From an uncultured Collinsella sp. (GTDB lineage Bacteria; Actinomycetota; Coriobacteriia; Coriobacteriales; Coriobacteriaceae): a DNA stretch of 13,535 bases. The notes beneath the pieces are model-generated. The model worked only from the letters and a program-made list of their open reading frames with translations, did no database searches and was not told where the DNA came from. Below are positions 1 to 5,095 of the stretch, one piece after another (position 1 is the stretch's first letter; each line of letters begins with the position of its first letter). Location: positions 1 to 13,535 of the forward strand of contig CABUKY010000033.1 in the NCBI GenBank assembly GCA_902492185.1, read 5' to 3'. The position numbers and the translations under genes are program-made.

Positions 1-134
1 GTCCGTGGCTCAACCTGTTCCGTCGTTTCATCCCGCCGATGGGCGGTATCGATTTTTCGCCGGTCGTTGCGATTATTGCGTTGCAGTTGGTGCAGAGGCT
101 GGTTCTGCAGCTTCTTATAGGTATACTCGTGTAG
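1..134 (+). CDS. YggT family membrane protein, C-terminal fragment
   Basis: Only the last 43 codons are present, read from base 3 to the TAG at 132-134. The fragment begins PWLNLFRRFIPPMGGIDFSP and continues into a hydrophobic helix ending LLIGILV. The pattern RxxIPPxGGxDxSPxxA followed by a membrane helix is the conserved end of the YggT family of small integral membrane proteins, which in Gram-positive bacteria lie in the division gene cluster next to sepF and divIVA. The following gene is a DivIVA homologue 61 bp downstream on the same strand, which supports the call. The molecular function of YggT is not well defined. The start of the gene is outside the window, so length and regulation cannot be judged. 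Confidence 0.85.
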   Translation, partial: PWLNLFRRFIPPMGGIDFSPVVAIIALQLVQRLVLQLLIGILV

Positions 135-195
135 AACTGACTTAGTAACTTACGTCGGGCGTGTAGCGCCGAGGCGATGAAAAAGGAGACTTGTT

Positions 196-870
196 ATGGC
201 TATTACCCCTGCAGACATCCAGGCTCAGACTTTCTCTGAGGCCAAGCGTGGCTACGATCCTGCCGAGGTCGACGTCTTCTTGGAGACGCTGTCCTCTGAG
301 GTTGACGCTATGCTCGCTAAGATCGTCGACCTTAAGGGTCGTCTGACTGCTACCGAGCAGCAGCTTGCCGATGCGCAGGCTCAGCTTGCCCAGGCTCAGG
401 ATGCCCCCGCCCAGGCCGTTCCTGCCGCCCCCGTGGCTGCTCCCGCCCCTGATTTCTCCGCTCAGGAGCGCCAGATTTCCGCTGCCCTGATCGCTGCCCA
501 GCAGACCGCTGAGACCATCGTCAACGATGCCAATGAGAACGCTGAGCGTATCCGCAACGAGGCTGACGCCAAGGCACGCGAGGTTATCCGCCAGGCTCTG
601 ACCGAGAAGCAGGCCGAGCTCGAGGAGATCGATCGTCTCAAGGCTTCCCGTGAGGAGTTCAAGGCCGAGTACCTCAAGCTCATCCAGCACTTCATGGACG
701 ATGCCCAAAACTCCTTCCCGGCCGACCTCATGGCCTCCACGCCGGTCGGTTCCGCCGCTTCTCCTGCGGTGACTGTTCCCGCCGAGCCGCTGCCCGTCGC
801 TGACCCGGTTGTCCCCGTGGCCGATCCCTTCGCCCCGATCGACAACTTCGCTGCCGACGACCTGGACTAA
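196..870 (+). CDS. divIVA: DivIVA domain-containing coiled-coil protein
   Basis: The protein has 224 residues. Residues 1-60 carry the DivIVA membrane-targeting and dimerisation region: the motif FSEAKRGYDPAEVDVFLETL (residues 13-32) matches the FxxxxRGYDxxEVDxFL signature. A first coiled coil follows (about 33-68), then an Ala/Pro-rich linker (about 69-86) and a second long coiled coil (about 88-168). The tail (about 175-224) is rich in Pro, Ala, Val and Asp. DivIVA proteins bind curved membrane at poles and septa and recruit division or cell-wall proteins. The YggT neighbour upstream fits a division cluster. The start is fixed by AAAAAGGAGA 7-16 bases before ATG 196. A TATACT hexamer at 122-127 could be a -10 element, but no good -35 goes with it, so co-transcription with yggT is equally possible. 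An intrinsic terminator follows. The exact partner of this protein cannot be told. Confidence 0.88.
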   Translation: MAITPADIQAQTFSEAKRGYDPAEVDVFLETLSSEVDAMLAKIVDLKGRLTATEQQLADAQAQLAQAQDAPAQAVPAAPVAAPAPDFSAQERQISAALIAAQQTAETIVNDANENAERIRNEADAKAREVIRQALTEKQAELEEIDRLKASREEFKAEYLKLIQHFMDDAQNSFPADLMASTPVGSAASPAVTVPAEPLPVADPVVPVADPFAPIDNFAADDLD

Positions 871-896
871 CATTCGGCCTACAATTTAGTGCCTAG

Positions 897-926
897 AAAG
901 GACCCGCAGCTTGCGGGTCCTTTTTT
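897..926 (+). terminator. Intrinsic terminator of the divIVA unit
   Basis: A perfect 9-bp GC-rich stem (GGACCCGCA with TGCGGGTCC, 900-920) closes a GCT loop and is followed by six T residues at 921-926. It lies 27 bases after the divIVA stop codon and is a textbook Rho-independent terminator on the plus strand. Confidence 0.93.
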
Positions 927-951
927 ATGACTGTACCGGGGCGCGCAACAT

Positions 952-989
952 AAAAAACCGAGCCCTGCACATAGTGGCGCAGAACTCGG
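952..989 (-). terminator. Intrinsic terminator of the nitroreductase gene
   Basis: Read on the minus strand, CCGAG pairs with CTCGG, an inner CTGC/GCAG stem extends it with a small internal loop, and a run of six U follows (A residues 952-957 on the plus strand). It lies 47 bases beyond the nitroreductase stop codon. With the plus-strand terminator at 897-926 it separates the two convergent genes. Confidence 0.8.
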
Positions 990-1036
990 CGAACCGGTGA
1001 GCGGTCAAGGATAGGTTTTAGGGCATGTCCCAAAAT

Positions 1037-1567
1037 CTACTTGAGGAGGAAGTCGGAGAGGGGAATGGTACGGGCCTCGCGATGCTCGGGATCGGCGATG
1101 TGGTCGGCGGGATAGCCACAGACGAGCATATGATAGGGATAGACGCCCTTGGGCAGATTGAACTGCTCTTGTGCCACCTCGGGCTTAAAATGGCATACCC
1201 AGCACGTTCCCAGGCCATGCTCGGTGGCCTCCATCATCATCTGATCGCAGACGATCGAAGTATCGATGGCACTCGAGTTCATCTGATCATACGGGCGCAC
1301 CCAAGCATCATCGGTAACGCTGCAAATAAGAAAGATAAGCGGAGCTCCAAAGATAGATCCATCACGAGCAAAGCGCGGCTGACAAGCAGCAGCCTTCTCC
1401 AACAACTCCGGAGTATCAAGCACCATCACGCGGGTCGGATGATTATTACAAGCAGAAGGAGCAATACGCCCAGCCTCAACAATGGCATCCACAACAGCTT
1501 GCTCAACAGAACGATCCTGAAATTCACGACAAGAATACCGACCCCGAGCCAGATCCAAATAAGACAT
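1037..1567 (-). CDS. Nitroreductase family protein (FMN-dependent)
   Basis: The protein has 176 residues, typical of the small nitroreductase family. The N-terminus SYLDLARGRYSCREFQDRSV matches the family signature in which the R-Y-S-x-R-x-F segment contacts the FMN phosphate. APSACNNHP (residues 37-45) fits the second FMN-binding stretch, and the glycines in HGLGTCWVCHF (about residues 116-126) match the usual GLGTCW segment. Family members use NAD(P)H to reduce nitro groups, quinones or flavins; the substrate here is unknown. Reading can extend upstream to 1633, but the start at 1567 is preferred: GGAGGG lies 5-10 bases before it and the family signature begins directly after it. The gene is single, with its own terminator at 952-989. 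The upstream region is unusual: TTTGG repeats and a possible small ORF at 1584-1703. Confidence 0.88.
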   Translation of the reverse strand: MSYLDLARGRYSCREFQDRSVEQAVVDAIVEAGRIAPSACNNHPTRVMVLDTPELLEKAAACQPRFARDGSIFGAPLIFLICSVTDDAWVRPYDQMNSSAIDTSIVCDQMMMEATEHGLGTCWVCHFKPEVAQEQFNLPKGVYPYHMLVCGYPADHIADPEHREARTIPLSDFLLK

Positions 1568-1583
1568 ACAAGCCCTCCAACAA

Positions 1584-1703
1584 TTAAAAATCAAACAAAC
1601 CCAAAGTAACCCAAACAGTACCCAAAGCAGCAATCAGCCAAACGCTCATCGAGGGCCAAAGTGTCCGAACGGATACCAAAGGTCCCTTCAGCCAAACCCC
1701 CAT
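1584..1703 (-). CDS. Possible 39-residue membrane peptide upstream of the nitroreductase
   Basis: On the minus strand an ATG at 1703 opens a reading frame of 39 codons ending in TAA (1584-1586), 16 bases before the nitroreductase start. The first part is MGVWLKGPLVSVRTLWPS and the second, beginning at an internal ATG (1649), is MSVWLIAALGTVWVTLGLF, which would form one membrane helix. The two halves share GTTTGGCTGA at DNA level, giving VWL twice. No convincing Shine-Dalgarno sequence precedes either ATG, and no family is recognised. It may be a real small membrane protein, a leader peptide, or a chance reading of the TTTGG-rich leader. Confidence is low. Confidence 0.25.
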   Translation of the reverse strand: MGVWLKGPLVSVRTLWPSMSVWLIAALGTVWVTLGLFDF

Positions 1704-1725
1704 TGCGCTATAACTATCAGCCAAA
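1601..1725 (-). repeat. Cluster of eight TTTGG pentamers upstream of the nitroreductase
   Basis: CCAAA on the plus strand (TTTGG on the minus strand) starts at 1601, 1611, 1622, 1638, 1656, 1676, 1692 and 1721, eight copies in 125 bp. Three are part of a longer CAGCCAAA. Spacings run from 10 to 29 bases and are not strictly regular. The repeats fill the leader of the nitroreductase and partly coincide with Trp codons of the small ORF at 1584-1703. The role is unknown; a protein-binding array or peptide-coding repetition are both possible. Confidence 0.5.
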
Positions 1726-1730
1726 GTTCC

Positions 1731-1855
1731 CAATGGTGGTACGTAAGGGAGCGGGCCCGGCCACTAATAACCTTTTGAACGACTCTGCTTGCAGCCGGAG
1801 TGAAAAAGGTTATTAGTGGCCGGGCCCGCGACCGCCGGGACACGTACCCCCAATT
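1731..1855. repeat. Long inverted repeat (26-bp perfect arms, weaker outer arms)
   Basis: The arm at 1751-1776 is the exact reverse complement of 1804-1829 (26 of 26 bases), GC-rich outside (GCGGGCCCGGCC) and AT-rich inside (ACTAATAACCTTTT). The 27-base centre contains the small palindrome CTGCTTGCAG flanked by ACTC/GAGT. Further out, 1731-1744 and 1842-1855 pair at 11 of 14 positions, including a perfect GGTACGT/ACGTACC. The right end touches the stop codon of the DUF47 gene. There is no T-run after the stem on either strand, so it is not an ordinary terminator, although it may stop or stabilise the phosphate-operon transcript. A miniature inverted-repeat element or a dispersed extragenic palindrome is the alternative. 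Confidence 0.75.
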
Positions 1856-2477
1856 AACTGTTCTTCATGACAATCGAATCCACAACATCGGCCACATTCT
1901 CACAGCAGTCAGCGCAGTACTCCAGGAAGGCGTACACGTCGCGCCAGGCGATGACCTCGAGCGGATCCTTGCCGTTGACATGCAGGTTGCGCATAGCGTT
2001 GATGTAGAGCTCGTCGGCCTCGGACTCGATCGTGTTGATCTGGATGACGAGTTCGCGCAGGGTCTTGGACTTGCGGTAGTTGGGCAGCTCGACCATCAGG
2101 TCTTTCATGGCGCGGCAGGCGTCAGTCACCTTGTGGGCGATGACGATGGCGTCGGGATGGATGCTCTGGATGTTGGTGAAGTAGACGCGCTGCACGACGC
2201 CCTCGATACGGTCGAGCACGGTGTCGAGTGAGCAGCTCATCAGGTCCAGGTCCTCGCGCTCAAGCGGGGTGATAAAGGCCGTGAGCAGGGCGTCTTCAAG
2301 CTCATGGTGCTTCTTGTCGGCCGCATGCTCGATTGAGTGCATCTTGTCGAGCATATCGTGAATCTTCGCGGGATCGAAGTTCTCGAAAATCTTGGTGAGC
2401 AGCTCGGCAGCCTGTACGGCTAGGTCGGCGCAGGCAACGTAGTTGTCAAAATAGAACGAATCGGGTTTCTTTGCCAT
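1854..2477 (-). CDS. DUF47 / PhoU-like partner of the phosphate transporter
   Basis: The protein has 207 residues and is almost entirely helical by composition, typical of the DUF47 (PhoU_div) family, often called Pit accessory protein. Helical segments around residues 13-35, 41-70 (HSIEHAADKKHHELEDAL), 75-105 and 110-160 carry the acidic and histidine residues expected of PhoU-like metal-binding bundles, e.g. IEHAAD and IESEAD, which recur as two matching repeats. Family members are encoded beside PiT transporters and are thought to modulate them. Here pit lies 67 bp upstream on the same strand, so the two very likely form an operon. The start is supported by AAAGGA about 10 bases before ATG 2477. 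The gene ends inside the outer arm of the inverted repeat at 1731-1855. The biochemical role is inferred from context only. Confidence 0.88.
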   Translation of the reverse strand: MAKKPDSFYFDNYVACADLAVQAAELLTKIFENFDPAKIHDMLDKMHSIEHAADKKHHELEDALLTAFITPLEREDLDLMSCSLDTVLDRIEGVVQRVYFTNIQSIHPDAIVIAHKVTDACRAMKDLMVELPNYRKSKTLRELVIQINTIESEADELYINAMRNLHVNGKDPLEVIAWRDVYAFLEYCADCCENVADVVDSIVMKNS

Positions 2478-2544
2478 GAGTGGGTCCTTTCGAGGCGAAG
2501 ACGGGTGTGAGAAGTATTACGGTCCGGATGGACGCTCGGTTTGA

Positions 2545-3594
2545 CTAGATGAACATCATGAACAGCTTGGCCATGACAAAGCTGATGAGTCCGCAGGCGG
2601 GGAAGGTGAAGAACCAGGTGAACATCATGTCCTTGACGACGCCGAAGTTGATGGCCGAGAGGCGCTTGACGGCACCGACGCCCATGATGGCGCAGGTCTT
2701 GATGTGCGTGGAGGACACAGGGATGCCGGTAAGGGTGGCAAGCAGCAGGTTCGCGGCACCCGCGAGGTCGGCAGAGAAGCCCTGATACTTCTCGAGCTTA
2801 ACCATGCTCTGGCCGACGGACTTGATGATGCGCTCGCCGCCCACGCTGGTGCCGATGCCCATAGTGGCCGAGCACAGCAGCATAATCCAGATGGGGATGC
2901 CTGCATCGCCGACGCTCGTCTGGCCGCTGGCAAAGGCCACGCCTAAAAAGAGCACGCCGATGAACTTCTGTCCATCCTGCGCGCCGTGCATAAAGCTCAT
3001 GGCCGCAGCGCTCGCGATCTGAGCGTATTTAAAGAAGACATTGGCACGTCGCCTGTTGGCGGCGACGAAAAGAATCGAGACGAGCTTGCACAGGACCCAG
3101 CCCATGACAAAGCCCAGGCCGATGGAGAGCGCCAGGCCGTAGATGACCTTCATCCACTCGTGGACGTTGACGCTGCTCGCACCGCCGAGGGCGATGGCGG
3201 CACCGGTCAGGCCGGCGATAAGGCTGTGGCTTTGCGAGGTGGGGATGCCAAAACGCGACGCTGTGGCGCCGTAGACGACGATGGAGAACAGCGCCGCGCA
3301 TAGGCAGGCGAGCGCCATGGTGCTGTTTCCGCCAAAGTCGACGATATGTGAGATGGTGTTGGCGACGCTCGCGTTAAAGTGCGTCATGATGAGCACACCG
3401 AGGAAGTTGAATGCGGCGCTCATGAGAATGGCGGCGCGGGCGGGCATGCAACGCGTAGTGACGCAGGTCGCGATGGCGTTGGGCGCGTCGGTCCATCCAT
3501 TGACGAAGATGGCGCCCAACGCGAGGATCACGGTGACGGCAAGGACTGGGTTCGACACAATTTGGCCGAGGAAGGTTGAGAACGTTACGTCCAT
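2545..3594 (-). CDS. pit: Inorganic phosphate transporter, PiT family
   Basis: The protein has 349 residues and about ten hydrophobic segments, typical of short bacterial PiT permeases (PF01384), which import phosphate, often as a metal-phosphate complex, using the cation gradient. Both halves of the internal duplication are visible: NGWTDAPNA (residues 32-40) and HGAQDGQKF (203-211) are the paired aspartate motifs, and GIPTSQSHSLIAG (116-128) and GIPVSSTHIKT (290-300) are the paired substrate-pocket motifs. The NGWTDAPNA form is that of the subfamily found with DUF47 proteins, and such a gene follows at 1854-2477. The ATG at 3594 is the only start: the next in-frame codon set upstream ends in a TAA at 3625-3627. 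Its own ribosome-binding site is weak (GAGAAAG). Sulfate or other anions are less likely substrates. Confidence 0.93.
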   Translation of the reverse strand: MDVTFSTFLGQIVSNPVLAVTVILALGAIFVNGWTDAPNAIATCVTTRCMPARAAILMSAAFNFLGVLIMTHFNASVANTISHIVDFGGNSTMALACLCAALFSIVVYGATASRFGIPTSQSHSLIAGLTGAAIALGGASSVNVHEWMKVIYGLALSIGLGFVMGWVLCKLVSILFVAANRRRANVFFKYAQIASAAAMSFMHGAQDGQKFIGVLFLGVAFASGQTSVGDAGIPIWIMLLCSATMGIGTSVGGERIIKSVGQSMVKLEKYQGFSADLAGAANLLLATLTGIPVSSTHIKTCAIMGVGAVKRLSAINFGVVKDMMFTWFFTFPACGLISFVMAKLFMMFI

Positions 3595-3641
3595 ATATGG
3601 GCTTTCTCGAAGTTTGCAGACACGTTACAAAAACATGATAA

Positions 3642-3651
3642 ATCGTATCAC
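3642..3651 (-). promoter_or_regulatory. Putative extended -10 element (or displaced Shine-Dalgarno) of pit
   Basis: On the minus strand this reads GTGATACGAT, which contains TGATACGAT and so fits the extended -10 pattern TGnTAnnAT. It ends 48 bases before the pit start codon. The same ten bases occur at 12431-12440, 50 bases ahead of the M18 aminopeptidase start. Directly upstream the sequence is AGGAGG, so AGGAGGTGAT (3647-3656) is also a full-length Shine-Dalgarno match, but the only ATG near it opens ATG-TTT-TTG-TAA (3625-3636). No -35 hexamer is evident. Confidence 0.4.
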
Positions 3652-3807
3652 CTCCTGCGGGTCTCTTTACCGAGTTCTGATGGGAGAAGTGAACTTTTTG
3701 GCACTAAAATTGAATATTAGCCCTGTTGACCGCGGGTGTTCTTTTTGCTAACACGCCATGCGGACACGTGCGATTACTACGACACTCCAAAACCACAGTC
3801 TGTTCGC

Positions 3808-3837
3808 TTTACAACATGCAAACATGCGTTCGATAAT
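3808..3837 (+). promoter_or_regulatory. Strong sigma-70-type promoter for the gene at 3845
   Basis: TTTACA (3808-3813) and GATAAT (3832-3837) are each one base from consensus and are 18 bp apart. Transcription would begin six to eight bases after 3837, at about 3843-3845, on or next to the ATG of the following gene, which predicts a leaderless mRNA. A weaker candidate, TTGACC (3726-3731) with TAACAC (3749-3754) at 17 bp, lies further upstream and would give a normal leader. Confidence 0.6.
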
Positions 3838-3844
3838 AGGAGGC

Positions 3845-4183
3845 ATGGAATATCGACAGACAGACGGCAAAACTCGGCGCGTACACAAGCAGTATGTGGA
3901 CGTCGTGGCTCGCATCCTCGCGGGCGGACAAGTCGTGCCGGTTACCGTCTGCTGGGTCGACGGTCGCTGCTTTACGATTGACGAGATTGTCTCGTCCACG
4001 GGCTTTGGCTTAACGGTTCACGGTGTTCGTACGGCGACCTATAAGGTGCGTTTTGGCGGGCACGCGACCGAGTTGTATCTGGAGGACCAGACGCGCGAGC
4101 GGGCGGACGGCTCGCAGGCACACGTGATGCGTTGGTGGGTCTGGGCCTTTGATCGCACGCTCGAGGGCGAGCGCCGTAGGTAA
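3845..4183 (+). CDS. Small beta-rich protein of unknown function (WxDGRxFxID type)
   Basis: The protein has 112 residues. After a charged start (MEYRQTDGKTRRVHKQ) it reads as a compact run of beta strands: VDVVARILAGGQVVPVTVCW, VDGRCFTIDEIV, a middle segment, ATYKVRFGGHATELYLED and finally RWWVWAFD. The sequence W-x-D-G-R-x-F-x-I-D, then a YxxRxxG-type strand and a terminal RWWV, resembles small uncharacterised proteins common in Clostridia and Coriobacteriia; that likeness is from memory. No catalytic motif is apparent. The frame is open from an ATG at 3758, but no ribosome-binding site precedes that codon. ATG 3845 follows AGGAGG by one base, too close for normal use, while the promoter at 3808-3837 would start the transcript at this ATG. 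Leaderless translation is therefore likely. The next gene has its own leader. Confidence 0.7.
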   Translation: MEYRQTDGKTRRVHKQYVDVVARILAGGQVVPVTVCWVDGRCFTIDEIVSSTGFGLTVHGVRTATYKVRFGGHATELYLEDQTRERADGSQAHVMRWWVWAFDRTLEGERRR

Positions 4184-4201
4184 GGACGTACGGCATTCGG
4201 G

Positions 4202-4207
4202 TACAAT
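4202..4207 (+). promoter_or_regulatory. Putative -10 element for the BAX-inhibitor-like gene
   Basis: TACAAT is one base from the -10 consensus and is preceded by GGG. It lies 55 bases before the next start codon and 18 bases after the previous stop. No clear -35 is present. A short hairpin (TGACA/TGTCA, 4207-4223) follows in the predicted leader. Confidence 0.35.
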
Positions 4208-4262
4208 GACAGGAATCTTGTCAGCTACTGCGCTGTCGCGGCGCTTTTGAAAGGACGAAATT

Positions 4263-4958
4263 ATGAACGATATTCAGGGCTATCAGAACGGCCCCATCGA
4301 AACCGGCGCAAGCCGTGCCAAGGAGATGTCGCCGCGTGCGTATAATCTTGCCATGTCTGCCCTCATCTTCTTGGGCTTTTGTGCCATGGGCGCTGGTGCT
4401 TACTTTACGAGCACCATGGCGTTTGCCCGCATGATGATGAGCGGCGCCGCCCTGCCACTGGTCTTTGGCTCGTTTATTTTGACCATCGTCGGCATGGTCA
4501 TGATGTCGGCCGCCGCCAGTAAGCAGTCCGTGGGCCTGTCCCTTGTGGGCTACGTAATCTTTGCGAGCACCTTTGGCCTGACCGCGTCGTTTGGCCTTGC
4601 CAACTACGACCTGCCCACCATCAACACTGCCTTTATCGCCACGGCCGCCATCACCTTTGTCTTTGGCGCCTTGGGCGTGACGTTCCCCAAGTTTTTCCAG
4701 CGCGTATATGGCATCGGTTTTGGCATTCTGCTCGCCACTATTCTGGTTGAGATCGTGCTGATGTTCATGGGCGTCTCGCAGACCATCACCGATCTGATCG
4801 TAATCGTGGTGTTCGCCGGCTTTATTGGCTACGACACCTATGTTGCCACGACGGTGCCGCCTACGCTGCCCAACGCCGTGCTCATGGCGTCCAATCTGTT
4901 CGTGGACATTATCAACGTGTTCCTGCGCATCCTGAACATCCTTGGCCGTCGCGACTAG
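4263..4958 (+). CDS. BAX inhibitor-1 (BI-1/YccA) family membrane protein
   Basis: The protein has 231 residues with seven hydrophobic segments, about 31-50, 62-82, 91-111, 120-140, 149-169, 174-195 and 205-225, the normal plan of bacterial BI-1 proteins (PF01027). The C-terminal features are clear: FIGYDTY places an aspartate at 191 and NLFVDIINVFLRIL places one at 215. Their spacing of 24 equals that of the Asp171/Asp195 pair described as the pH-sensing dyad in Bacillus subtilis YetJ. Bacterial members are calcium-leak or stress-related membrane proteins; some, such as YccA, interact with FtsH. The role here cannot be refined. The start is supported by GAAAGGA about 9 bases upstream. The gene looks monocistronic, with a UUCG terminator at 5005-5030. 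The N-terminal 25 residues are polar and cytosolic. Confidence 0.88.
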   Translation: MNDIQGYQNGPIETGASRAKEMSPRAYNLAMSALIFLGFCAMGAGAYFTSTMAFARMMMSGAALPLVFGSFILTIVGMVMMSAAASKQSVGLSLVGYVIFASTFGLTASFGLANYDLPTINTAFIATAAITFVFGALGVTFPKFFQRVYGIGFGILLATILVEIVLMFMGVSQTITDLIVIVVFAGFIGYDTYVATTVPPTLPNAVLMASNLFVDIINVFLRILNILGRRD

Positions 4959-5004
4959 TGGCGAATTGCGGCGGTGCTTGCCGTGCGTGTAAATCGATGC
5001 GAAA

Positions 5005-5030
5005 GGCGGTCCTTCGGGGCCGTCTTTTTT
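5005..5030 (+). terminator. UUCG-tetraloop intrinsic terminator
   Basis: GGCGGTCC (5005-5012) pairs with GGGCCGTC (5017-5024) as an 8-bp stem with two G-U pairs, closing a C(UUCG)G tetraloop. Six T residues follow at 5025-5030. It ends the transcript of the BAX-inhibitor-like gene. Confidence 0.9.
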
Positions 5031-5095
5031 GTACTCGGCGGGGTATCATGGATGGGAAAAGCCGATAGCGGCAGCGACAGGAAAGGTGACCACTT

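Noticed and set aside
142..873. Long 243-codon open frame on the minus strand opposite divIVA
   Set aside because: It is rich in Gly, Leu and Ser as expected from antisense reading of an Ala/Glu/Gln-rich coiled coil. It has no ribosome-binding site or family resemblance, and divIVA on the other strand is clear.
1751..1829. The inverted repeat as a classical Rho-independent terminator
   Set aside because: The loop is 27 bases long and no T-run follows the stem on either strand, although structured termination cannot be ruled out.
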